From the NCBI RefSeq assembly GCF_027533625.1, contig NZ_JAQAGZ010000011.1, positions 1-64,000 on the forward strand: 64,000 nucleotides of DNA, written 5' to 3'. The notes below the pieces were generated by a model. That model worked only from the letters and a program-made list of their open reading frames with translations, was not told where the DNA came from and searched no databases. Below are positions 51,600 through 59,486 of the stretch, in pieces. This stretch comes from Paenibacillus gyeongsangnamensis (lineage in GTDB: Bacteria; Bacillota; Bacilli; Paenibacillales; NBRC-103111). Position 1 is the first letter of the stretch, and each line of letters starts with the position of its first letter. A program made the position numbers and the translations under genes.

Positions 51600-52619
51600 T
51601 TATTTGATCCCCAGTCCACTGCGGTATTCCGAGGGCGATACGCCCACGATTTTCTTAAACGTTTTCGTAAAATGGGGATAATCCTCGTACCCGACCTCGG
51701 CCGCTACATCGACAATCCGGATGTGCGGGATGGAGAGCAGCTCCTTCGCCTTTTCCATCCGTTTATTAATCCGGTATTGGACGAAAGTCTGATTCGTTAA
51801 TTTCTTGAATAACGCGCTGAAATACGTAGGCGTCAGACCGACCATGCCGGCTACCTGCTCAAGCGATATTTCCTGCGACAGCCTGCTATCGATATAAGCC
51901 TTCGCCTCTTCCATCGGATCTTTGAAATGGCCGCTGCGCGAGGCTTGAAGACCATTCGCCATGCGCCGGAGACGCATCTCGAAGCTGTCCAGCGCTTCCT
52001 TCATGCTAACCGCCGGAAGGAAACCCGGATCAAGCTCAACGGAGTAGCTGCGGGCTTGAAACCGTTTGCTGAGCAGCACGATGCAATCTTCCAGCAGCTC
52101 GCGCAGCTGCGGCAGGCTCATGTCCGAGGCCAAGCAGCTGTCGCGCCATTCCGCCGTCAGCCGGTCCAGCTCTTCCATATTCAGCGACCAGATGGACTGC
52201 TCCAGCCGGTCTACGCGCTCCACGTAACGGGATACCGGAACGTAGCTGCGGGCCGGTTTCTTCAAGAGGTTGTCCAGCATGTCGTGGACGTCCTTCTTGG
52301 TAACCGGTTTCAGCAGATAATGCTTTACCCCGTAATTCAAACATTTCTGGGCATATTCAAAATCGTTATAGCCGGATATGACCACCGTCTGGATCCCCGG
52401 ATATTGCTCGCTGATTTGCTCGCAAAGCGCAAGCCCGTCCATCTTCGGCATCCGAATATCCGTCAGCACGAGATCCGGCTGCGCCTCCCGGATCAATTCC
52501 ATGGCGGCCGCCCCGTTCTCCGCCGTCCGGATTTGTTGAAAGGGGGGCATATAGTCCTCCGCCATTTTTACCAGACCCAGACGAATCACCGGTTCATCGT
52601 CCACTATGAGCAAGCGCAT
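51600..52619 (-). CDS. YesN-type response regulator with AraC HTH (copy 2)
   Basis: 339 residues from ATG 52619 (AAAGGAGG 9 nt upstream). Receiver domain with phosphoacceptor near Asp54 (LVLTDIRMPKMDG) and C-terminal AraC HTH (VAGMVGLTPTYFSALFKKL). Paralogue of the regulator at 42454-43476. It follows the glycosidase gene in the operon of transporter, glycosidase and two-component system, so it most likely activates that operon. Confidence 0.92.
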   Translation of the reverse strand: MRLLIVDDEPVIRLGLVKMAEDYMPPFQQIRTAENGAAAMELIREAQPDLVLTDIRMPKMDGLALCEQISEQYPGIQTVVISGYNDFEYAQKCLNYGVKHYLLKPVTKKDVHDMLDNLLKKPARSYVPVSRYVERVDRLEQSIWSLNMEELDRLTAEWRDSCLASDMSLPQLRELLEDCIVLLSKRFQARSYSVELDPGFLPAVSMKEALDSFEMRLRRMANGLQASRSGHFKDPMEEAKAYIDSRLSQEISLEQVAGMVGLTPTYFSALFKKLTNQTFVQYRINKRMEKAKELLSIPHIRIVDVAAEVGYEDYPHFTKTFKKIVGVSPSEYRSGLGIK

Positions 52620-52744
52620 GGATTCTGGCCTCCTTTCTCCGCATGCCGTCACTGCATACGCCGCTCTTCTTCATCATACCGCCGGAGGGCCGGAACATCA
52701 ATGGAATTGAGGTTCCGGCCCCAAGCACAAGCCTTCCGTCCGGA

Positions 52745-53773
52745 TCATTCCGGAGCGATCGGAATCACCATATTCCATGTATTCGAAGCGTTGCGGAATC
52801 CCCCTGAGCCATCGGCCGTCGCCGCGAACAAATGCGTCGGCTTGCCGTTCTGGAACAGCAGGAATGGACGCTCCAGATTCCCCATCACTTGAACCGTGCC
52901 GTCATCCCAGGTGATACGGCGGGAATAGGCTTGGGGCTTCTCGGCGAGCCGCCAAGCGACGCCGTCCGGCGACCAGGCCTGAATGCCCCCGTGCTTCTCG
53001 CCTCCCAGATTGCCGTCCATGTCCTTGGCGATCAGCGCATAGCCGACCTCCGTCTTCCACACGAACGGATCCTCGATGTGGAAGCGCTCCGGAGGAAAGA
53101 CGGGATCGTCGCTTAGCACCCGGTAAGGTCCGCGGTAATGATCCACGCGGGCGGCGCCGATCGTCATTTTGCCATGCGTATTGCCTTCGTACCGGCGCGC
53201 TTTGTAGATCAGCAGCACCGAACCGTCGTCATGCAGGCACGGAGCGGGGTTGGAGGTCAAGAAGCTGTCGAACCGGCCGGGCCGCGTCGGCATAATCGGC
53301 TGATCGAGCCTTTCCCATGGGCCGAACACGCTCTTCGAAACGGCCAGCCCGACGCGTTTATTAGCCCGTCCGGCGATGCAGCGCGGATCTTCCAAATCGT
53401 AGGCTTCTCCGGGCTGCACGTCCTCGAACGGGTGCGTCGAGCCCATGTAGTATAACAGGTACGTGTCGCCGAATTTTTTGATATGCGGATTATGGGTGCT
53501 GCGTCCGTCCCAATATTCCGCGCCCCGGGCAGGGAGAACGACCTCTTGAAACTCGTACGGGCCCTCCGGCGTATCGGATACGGCTCTTACGATCTCGGAA
53601 GCGACGATCCAGCCCGGGTGCATCGGCAGATGCTCGGGCCAGCGGGAAGCGAACATATGAAACCGCCCGTCTTCTCCCTGAACCACCGAACCGCACCATA
53701 CCCAATGGCCTTCCATCCGGAAACCGCCGTTCTTCGGCGCCGGCAGCATGCGTTCCAACAAACTTCTCGTCAT
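52745..53773 (-). CDS. Beta-propeller glycoside hydrolase-like protein (GH43/GH117-like)
   Basis: 342 residues from ATG 53773 behind AAGGAGG. Repeated short blades such as WVWCGSVVQGEDGRFHMFAS and STHNPHIKKFGDTYLLYYMG are typical of five-bladed beta-propeller glycosidases (GH43/GH32/GH117/GH130 superfamily). Acidic candidates are Glu and Asp in FHIEDPFVW and in NLERPFLLFQNGKP. No signal peptide, so it acts on imported oligosaccharides. Its gene lies between the two permeases and the YesN/YesM pair. Exact activity cannot be named. Confidence 0.75.
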   Translation of the reverse strand: MTRSLLERMLPAPKNGGFRMEGHWVWCGSVVQGEDGRFHMFASRWPEHLPMHPGWIVASEIVRAVSDTPEGPYEFQEVVLPARGAEYWDGRSTHNPHIKKFGDTYLLYYMGSTHPFEDVQPGEAYDLEDPRCIAGRANKRVGLAVSKSVFGPWERLDQPIMPTRPGRFDSFLTSNPAPCLHDDGSVLLIYKARRYEGNTHGKMTIGAARVDHYRGPYRVLSDDPVFPPERFHIEDPFVWKTEVGYALIAKDMDGNLGGEKHGGIQAWSPDGVAWRLAEKPQAYSRRITWDDGTVQVMGNLERPFLLFQNGKPTHLFAATADGSGGFRNASNTWNMVIPIAPE

Positions 53774-53849
53774 TGTCTGTTCCTCCTTAGGGAGTATTCG
53801 GAATAGAAAAGCCAAAATCCTCCTCCAGCATAGGAAGAGGACAAGCAAT

Positions 53850-54719
53850 TTAGGACTTGATGGAACCGACCATCATCCCTTTAATAAAGTGCTTTTGCAA
53901 GAACGGATAAACCAGCAGGATCGGTATGGTGGCCAGAACGATAACCGCCATCTTCAAGCCTTCCGGCGAAAGCTGCGCGAGCAGCTCGTTGGAAATATCC
54001 GATTGCCCGAAATTATCCGTAAATATAATTTCCCTAAGACGGACCTGAAGCGGATACAGCTTGCGGTTATCGATATAGTAAATCGCCGCCGCATAGGTGT
54101 TCCAGTTCCCTACCGCGTACATGATCCCCATCGTCGCCATGGCCGGTTTGGACAGCGGAAGCACGATGTTCCAGATCAGCCGGAACTCGCCGCACCCGTC
54201 GATCCGGGCGGAATCCAGCAGCTCGGTCGGCAGGTTCATGAAGAACGAACGCATGACGAATAAGTTGTATGCGCTGATCATGGTCGGGAGCATTAACACC
54301 CAGAGCGTATTGAGAAGCCCGAGCTGCTTGACGATCAGATAGTTCGGAATGAGCGGCGCATGGAAGATCAGAGTGATCAAGATAATGATCAGAATGGCCT
54401 TGCGTCCGCGGTATTCCGGTCTGGACAGCGGATAGGCCAGCGACGCCGTAGCCGCGAGGTTCAATAACGTTCCGCCGACCGTGATGATCAGACTGTTCCG
54501 GAAGGCGAGCCAGATCGTCGTATCGGCCACAAGCAGCTTGTAGTTTCCTATTGTAAAGCCTACCGGCCAGAAGGATACGGCTCCACTGTTGATGGCTGCG
54601 TTATTGCTCAGCGATTGGGCCAATACATGAAGGAGCGGAAGAAACATGCATAAACCGATTATCGCCATGAGCACCAGGTTGAATCGTTCAAATGCCCGCT
54701 GCGCTCTGCTAATGATCAT
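53850..54719 (-). CDS. CUT1 sugar ABC transporter permease (YtcP/LplC-like)
   Basis: 289 residues, six membrane segments. EAA loop: LDSARIDGCGEFRLIWNIVLP. C-terminus KHFIKGMMVGSIKS is typical of MalG-type permeases. Pairs with the permease upstream (17 bp). The binding protein is not in this operon and, as usual for this class, no ATPase gene is present (a shared MsmX-like ATPase is expected elsewhere). Confidence 0.93.
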   Translation of the reverse strand: MIISRAQRAFERFNLVLMAIIGLCMFLPLLHVLAQSLSNNAAINSGAVSFWPVGFTIGNYKLLVADTTIWLAFRNSLIITVGGTLLNLAATASLAYPLSRPEYRGRKAILIIILITLIFHAPLIPNYLIVKQLGLLNTLWVLMLPTMISAYNLFVMRSFFMNLPTELLDSARIDGCGEFRLIWNIVLPLSKPAMATMGIMYAVGNWNTYAAAIYYIDNRKLYPLQVRLREIIFTDNFGQSDISNELLAQLSPEGLKMAVIVLATIPILLVYPFLQKHFIKGMMVGSIKS

Positions 54720-54736
54720 ACGATGAATCCCCTTCC

Positions 54737-55696
54737 TTAGTACAGGCCTTCGCCGGTCGTTTTTTTGCTGAGCGTGTTGCCGATGACGATGAGCACGAGG
54801 CCGACAACCGATTTGAAGAGACCGATGGCCGTAGTGTAACTGTACTGCCTGTCTACAAGACCCGCGCGATAGACGTAGGTGTCGATAATTTCGCCGTTCT
54901 GGTTGTTGAGCGAGTTCAGAAACACGAAGACGCGCTCAAAGCCGAAATCAAGGAAGTTACCGATATGCAGGAGAAGCAAAATCATGATTGTCGGCAAAAT
55001 CGTCGGCACCGTAATCGAGAAGGTTTGCCTTAAACGGCCCGCTCCGTCGATGACCGCCGCCTCGTACAGCTCAGGGTTGATTCCGGCGATCGCCGCCAAA
55101 TAAATGATCGTCCCCCACCCGCTGTCCTTCCATATTCCCGAACCGATCAGAATGGTGCGGATGTAATCGTTATCCCCCAGGAAATAAATCGGCTGGAAGC
55201 CGAAGGAGCTAATGATGTGATTCACGAAGCCCGTCGTCGGCGACAGCAGTCCGACCAGAATGCCGCCGACGATGACCCACGAAAGAAAGTGAGGCATGTA
55301 AACGACGGTCTGGACAATGCGCTTGTATGCGGAGATGCGAATCTCGTTGAGCAGCAGAGCAAGAATGATCGGCACCGGAAACGCAAAGACCAGATCGTAC
55401 ACCCCGATAATCAATGTATTCTTCAGGATGATCAGGAACTCGGTATAAGCGAACATCCGCTTGAAGTGCTCGAGCCCTACCCACGGGCTGCCCGTTATGC
55501 CTTTGAAAATGTTATAGTTCTGGAATGCGATGACCGAACCGAACAAAGGCAAGTATTTAAAGATGATAAAAAAGAAAATGCCCGGCAACGAAATGACGTA
55601 AAGCGGCCAATACCTCTTTAACGTTGCGCCCCAGCTCATTTGAACTGCCGGAGCGCTGGCTTCGATGTGCTTGGATATAGCCGATTTGCTTGCCAT
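54737..55696 (-). CDS. CUT1 sugar ABC transporter permease (LplB-like)
   Basis: 319 residues, six membrane segments, EAA loop YEAAVIDGAGRLRQTFSITVP. The segment IPGIFFFIIFKYLPLFGSVIAF is characteristic of LplB-type permeases used for long or uronic oligosaccharides. GGGAGG ribosome site. First gene of permease-permease-glycosidase-YesN-YesM; its upstream neighbour is a uronate-isomerase-like gene 98 bp away on the same strand. Confidence 0.93.
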   Translation of the reverse strand: MASKSAISKHIEASAPAVQMSWGATLKRYWPLYVISLPGIFFFIIFKYLPLFGSVIAFQNYNIFKGITGSPWVGLEHFKRMFAYTEFLIILKNTLIIGVYDLVFAFPVPIILALLLNEIRISAYKRIVQTVVYMPHFLSWVIVGGILVGLLSPTTGFVNHIISSFGFQPIYFLGDNDYIRTILIGSGIWKDSGWGTIIYLAAIAGINPELYEAAVIDGAGRLRQTFSITVPTILPTIMILLLLHIGNFLDFGFERVFVFLNSLNNQNGEIIDTYVYRAGLVDRQYSYTTAIGLFKSVVGLVLIVIGNTLSKKTTGEGLY

Positions 55697-55794
55697 GGTT
55701 AACCTCCCTCAATTCCTTATCCGTTGAATACCTCGATCATACTATGGGAACGGAATACGAGCCATGGCGTAACTTAGAAACCGGTTGTGTTTTT

Positions 55795-56982
55795 TTACGA
55801 TTTGTAAAACCGGTACCGCTCCGCCGCGCTGTCATGAAGCCAGTTCTTCGCGACCTGAAGTGCAAGCTCCTTGTCGATCCAGCCCGACGCCATCCGCTCA
55901 TACAGAAATTCCCCCAGCAGCCGCTTGACGAGCCGGATCTTGCCGTAGCTCCATTCGATACAACGGGCGTCGGAGGCGATGATCGAGCTCTTCATGGACG
56001 GAATCGCTTCGAGGCGGTACTGCATGGCGTCCCGATAGGTGCTGGCCCGGAAATTAAACCACCACATGCCCCCTACGGAAACGTTGGGAAAGTTCCAGGC
56101 GGCCTGCACGACATCCAGATTGTTCAGCTCCGAAGCGACGACGAGCTCGAAGGGGCAATGATACTTGTCAAACAATCCGGCAATCTTCAGAATGCGCTCC
56201 GAATCGTTCGCCGGCACGGCTTCCCCGCACCAAGAGCGCTCGACCCCGAGGAACAGCTGAACGAACAAGCCTCGCCGTTCGGCGGAGCCGCTGATGGCGT
56301 GCATAATCGCCATAAGGATCTCGTCCGGCTCGGAGTCCGCCCGAACGCCGTCCACCCGGTTGGCGCTGGACCCATAGCGGGGAAGCGTCGTCATGATGCC
56401 CGGATAACCCTTCTGCGTGAACGAAGCAAGGAGCTCGTCCAGCTCCGCGCCGACCGCCTCGAATTCGAAAGGCCGGCCTGTGGAGCGATGGATACGCCGG
56501 GTCCACTCGTTAATGCGGCCGTCAATCCGGGGGATCACGAGCGCATTGCGCCGCATGCCTTGGAAGGCCGCATGCTCGGGAATATTCGTAACGAATCCCC
56601 GAATCTGCATTTGGTCCGCCGCCTGCTGCGCCCAATCGGAACGGGCATGGCTCGCCTTCACCGCTTCGTCCGCTTCAAGCACGGACCGTTCATCCTTCAG
56701 ATCGATCCCGTACAGCTCTTGGAAGATCCGGGTCAATACCCAGTTCATCAGCGTATTGCGCGAGCCTTGATAAGCGCTTAGAAACGCGCCGATCCGCTCA
56801 TTCTCCGGCAGCTCCTGGGCATTCGCCGGATAGCCGGCCGCCTGCATCTCCCGGTTAAGCCAGAAGTAATGCGCGATTTCCCAGAAATCCTTTGCCGCGA
56901 GCCGGTCGCCCACCAAATGCGTATGGGTATCCAGCACATCCAGTTGATCGATTTCTTCCATAAACGACAGCTTGGACTCCAT
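55795..56982 (-). CDS. Uronate isomerase/amidohydrolase-like enzyme
   Basis: 395 residues. Metal motif DTHTHL near residue 18 and a late ASDAR strand (catalytic Asp) fit the uronate isomerase branch of the amidohydrolase superfamily; SVGGMWWFNFRASTYRDAM corresponds to the UxaC WWFN region. Shorter than UxaC (about 470). Probably isomerises a uronate or a related acidic sugar. Unlike the UxaC-like protein at 7133-8191 it keeps the catalytic residues. Lies in one strand with the permease operon and, 61 bp upstream, a cupin. Confidence 0.75.
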   Translation of the reverse strand: MESKLSFMEEIDQLDVLDTHTHLVGDRLAAKDFWEIAHYFWLNREMQAAGYPANAQELPENERIGAFLSAYQGSRNTLMNWVLTRIFQELYGIDLKDERSVLEADEAVKASHARSDWAQQAADQMQIRGFVTNIPEHAAFQGMRRNALVIPRIDGRINEWTRRIHRSTGRPFEFEAVGAELDELLASFTQKGYPGIMTTLPRYGSSANRVDGVRADSEPDEILMAIMHAISGSAERRGLFVQLFLGVERSWCGEAVPANDSERILKIAGLFDKYHCPFELVVASELNNLDVVQAAWNFPNVSVGGMWWFNFRASTYRDAMQYRLEAIPSMKSSIIASDARCIEWSYGKIRLVKRLLGEFLYERMASGWIDKELALQVAKNWLHDSAAERYRFYKS

Positions 56983-57043
56983 ATTCGTTCTCCATCCTTT
57001 GTATGTAATGTCAATCCGTATCAGACGCCAAAGCGAATCACTT

Positions 57044-57415
57044 TCATTCCGGACTCCTTTGATTTTTATGCCTCAGAGGTCCCGCATGGCACCAGAGCGT
57101 TACGACGGGATCCTCCTCGCTGGAGATCAGATGATGGTCCTCCATCGGCTCAATGATGAGGATGTCTCCGGTTTGTACCGGATGCATCTCGCCGTTCAGC
57201 TCCATCATGCCTTTGCCTTGAAGGATGAAGAACGCTTCGCAGTCGTCCTTGTGCACGTGATAGTCGCGCCCGTCCGGACCGTCGTTCGTATGGCTGCGGT
57301 CTCCCGGCTTGGAAAAGGCAAGCCCTCCGCTGGACAGGAATTCTCCATCCAGCACGCTCTGAAGAATATGCCCCTCGCTCACATCCTGCAAATCCTTGAA
57401 CCGGTATCTTCTCAT
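57044..57415 (-). CDS. Small cupin-domain protein
   Basis: 123 residues. Single cupin barrel: HKDDCEAFFILQGKGMMELNG (metal-binding His, His replaced in part by Asp/Glu) and a second motif ending IIEPMEDHHLI. Such proteins often act as sugar isomerases or as sensors in uronate operons (KdgF-like). Overlaps the preceding fragment by 4 bp and precedes the uronate-isomerase-like gene, so all are likely co-transcribed. Confidence 0.8.
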   Translation of the reverse strand: MRRYRFKDLQDVSEGHILQSVLDGEFLSSGGLAFSKPGDRSHTNDGPDGRDYHVHKDDCEAFFILQGKGMMELNGEMHPVQTGDILIIEPMEDHHLISSEEDPVVTLWCHAGPLRHKNQRSPE

Positions 57416-57648
57416 CTTACGACTCCTCCTGTACTATTCTCGGCTCGCAGCCGGTATAGGCGGCTGCGGAAATCCCCTTTCCATACCGGAAGGTTAAGTC
57501 CCGCTCCCATCAGCTCGTCGCCGCCGAACAACGCCGGCTCAGACCCTTCGGCCGATTCGAGCACGGTATAATCCCAGTCCGGACGCAGCCCCTTCAGGCG
57601 CAGCTTCCGGAGGAATGTTTGCGATGAAGCGTCGAAGACAATGCTCAT
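57412..57648 (-). pseudogene. Stand-alone C-terminal piece of a GH36 alpha-galactosidase
   Basis: 78 residues starting at ATG with GGGGAGG upstream. The sequence FLRKLRLKGLRPDWDYTV and GGDELMGAGLNLPVWKGDFR with SRLYRL matches the C-terminal beta-sandwich of GH36 alpha-galactosidases; the catalytic barrel is absent. Nothing similar remains upstream. A relic is most likely, although its good ribosome site and the 4-bp overlap with the cupin gene mean it may still be translated. Confidence 0.65.
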
Positions 57649-57819
57649 GAAGGCCTCCCCGGCAAAGTTTTATCCCATTATAGATCAAGTCGGAGAGGCG
57701 GGCATATGGGTGAATTACTCATCCATATGTCTTAATTTACGATTTTGCAAAAATGATCAGGTTGCCGTAGTTCAGCATGTGCCCCGTTCGGACCGCACCA
57801 GGATAAACGGCTGCGCCGC

Positions 57820-57834
57820 CCTTGTCTTACAAGG
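57820..57834. other. Small hairpin in the intergenic region 57649-57900
   Basis: CCTTGT/ACAAGG with a 3-nt loop. The rest of this stretch is AT-rich and has a TATAATGGG about 30 bp upstream of the alpha-galactosidase fragment, a possible -10 for that operon. No gene seen. Confidence 0.35.
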
Positions 57835-57900
57835 ACCAGCGCGTTTATCAAGGTTGATGCGAAGCTATAAGCTACGAAAACTTATAAATTCTTTTCAATT

Positions 57901-57930
57901 AAAAAAACCAGCGACCGAATGGATCGCCGG
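57901..57930 (-). terminator. Terminator after bioY
   Basis: CCGGCGATC/GGTCGCTGG stem, 5-nt loop, followed by seven Ts on the minus strand, 45 bp after the bioY stop. Confidence 0.8.
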
Positions 57931-57974
57931 GATTTCTGTAATGCTATGCGATTGAGCATGGGATAAGCATGGAT

Positions 57975-58535
57975 TTAACGGAGCCGTGAAGGAGGGAATA
58001 CTTGCCGCACCGGCATGACGACGAACGCTGCGACGGCCGCTTTGATCGCATCCCCGGGCAAATAAGGATAACAACCGGCGATCATCGCCTTTTGCAGCGG
58101 CATGTGGGTGACGTGCGCAAGCCAAGGTACGCCGGTCATATAGAGCAGCAGGGAACCGAACGCTTCCATGACGAAGAACATCAGAACGATCGCGAGCGGA
58201 CCTCTCCCCTTGATCTTGCCGGCAAGCAATCCGATGAACAGCGCCGCGAATGGATACATCCATACAAACCCGCCGGTCGCCCCTAGGATGAGCCCGATCC
58301 CGCCGCTTCCATGCAGCAGAGGAAGCCCTGCGGCGGTGAGCAGCACCACCAGAGCCATGCTGATGAAGCCGTACAGGGGACCGAGAATGGCGCCGGCCAG
58401 CATAACGATCAAATTCTGAAACGAAATGGGCACCGGCGTGAAGCCCAGGTGAATGTTCAGAAAGCTGGAGGCGACGAGCAGCGCCCCGAACAAGGTACTG
58501 AACACAAGACCGCGAATACTAATGGATGATGCCAT
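57975..58535 (-). CDS. bioY: Biotin ECF transporter substrate-binding subunit
   Basis: 186 residues from ATG 58535, or 194 from ATG 58559; both have AAAAGGAG in front because the ribosome-site/start region is duplicated. BioY family: six membrane segments, FTPVPISFQNLIVMLAGAIL near residue 35 and GGIGLILGATGGFV. Captures biotin for the ECF energising module encoded divergently at 58656-61201. A BirA box covers the shared promoter region. Confidence 0.92.
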   Translation of the reverse strand: MASSISIRGLVFSTLFGALLVASSFLNIHLGFTPVPISFQNLIVMLAGAILGPLYGFISMALVVLLTAAGLPLLHGSGGIGLILGATGGFVWMYPFAALFIGLLAGKIKGRGPLAIVLMFFVMEAFGSLLLYMTGVPWLAHVTHMPLQKAMIAGCYPYLPGDAIKAAVAAFVVMPVRQVFPPSRLR

Positions 58536-58575
58536 TGAAATTTCTCCTTTTGATGTCATTGAAAATTCTCCTTTT
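58528..58575 (-). repeat. 24-bp tandem duplication of the bioY ribosome site and start codon
   Basis: AAAAGGAGAATTTTCAATGA at 58575 and AAAAGGAGAAATTTCAATGG at 58551 begin two adjacent 24-bp units (22 of 24 identical). Each has a ribosome site and an ATG, and the two ATGs are in the same frame. Confidence 0.85.
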
Positions 58576-58577
58576 AT

Positions 58578-58611
58578 TTGTTAACCTATTATTATAGTCG
58601 TCGGTTAACAA
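58578..58611. promoter_or_regulatory. BirA (biotin repressor) operator between bioY and the ECF ATPase gene
   Basis: TTGTTAACC (58578-58586), 16 bp, GGTTAACAA (58603-58611): the consensus arms of the BirA operator. It lies between divergent genes, so biotin-loaded BirA should repress both sides. A TATTATTATAGT within the spacer can supply -10 elements. Confidence 0.9.
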
Positions 58612-58655
58612 TTGCCATTTTATCACACCCTATTCCGATAGAAAAGAGTCTTTTT

Positions 58656-59486
58656 ATGAAAAATACGATCTCCCCGCTTCTCCGTTTGGACGGCGTAACC
58701 GTCCGGCTTTCCGCCATGGAAGGTCCCGTCCTTTTGCTCGAGGACATCACTCTCGACCTCCATCAAGGAGAGTGGCTGGCTATCGTCGGTCCTAACGGCT
58801 CGGGCAAGAGCACCCTAGCCAAAGTCATCGCTGGGCTGTGCCCCCCGACGGAGGGAACCGTCATGACGGATGTGCAAGGCCGGGAATCCGCTTTCGTCCA
58901 AATGATATTTCAAAATCCGGACACTCACCTGTTCGGCGAGACCGTTTATGACGAGGTTTGCTTCGGGCTTGAAAATAGGGGCATCCCTGGAGAACAGATC
59001 CGCGAGCGGGCGATGGCGGCTCTGAGGGAGGTCGGTCTGGAGCACAAAGCGGACGCGGCCGTCGCTTCCTTGTCCGGCGGCCAGAAGCAGCTTCTGGCCG
59101 CCGCCGGCTGCCTTGCCGTCCGGCCCGATGTCCTGCTGTTCGACGAAGCCACGTCGATGCTCGATCCGCTCTCCCGCGATTGTCTGCTCCATACGGCCCG
59201 TAGATTGCAACAATCGGGCATGACGATCGTATGGATTACGCAGCTGCTGGAGGAGCTCGCCTATGCGGACCGCGCGATCGCTCTGGAGAATGGAGCGCAG
59301 GTGTACGAAGGCAGTCCGGAGCGTTTCTTCTATGAAGGTCCGGATGCCAGCATGTGCGAGCGGCTCGGCTTTCAGCCTCCGTTTACCGTAGCCGTCGCCC
59401 GCGGCTTGCTTCTGCGCGGACTGCGGCTAGAGCCGCTCCCGCTCACGCCGGAAGACTTGGCGAAGGCGGTGAGCTCGGCGCAATGA
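58656..59486 (+). CDS. Biotin ECF transporter ATPase (EcfA/BioM)
   Basis: 276 residues from ATG 58656. Walker A GPNGSGKSTLAKV, Q-loop QMIFQNPDTHLFG, signature LSGGQKQLL, Walker B VLLFDEATSMLD. The NPDxxLF Q-loop form is typical of ECF ATPases. Its stop overlaps the start of the next gene by 4 bp (ATGA). Divergent from bioY across the BirA box, so it is assigned to biotin uptake. Confidence 0.9.
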   Translation: MKNTISPLLRLDGVTVRLSAMEGPVLLLEDITLDLHQGEWLAIVGPNGSGKSTLAKVIAGLCPPTEGTVMTDVQGRESAFVQMIFQNPDTHLFGETVYDEVCFGLENRGIPGEQIRERAMAALREVGLEHKADAAVASLSGGQKQLLAAAGCLAVRPDVLLFDEATSMLDPLSRDCLLHTARRLQQSGMTIVWITQLLEELAYADRAIALENGAQVYEGSPERFFYEGPDASMCERLGFQPPFTVAVARGLLLRGLRLEPLPLTPEDLAKAVSSAQ

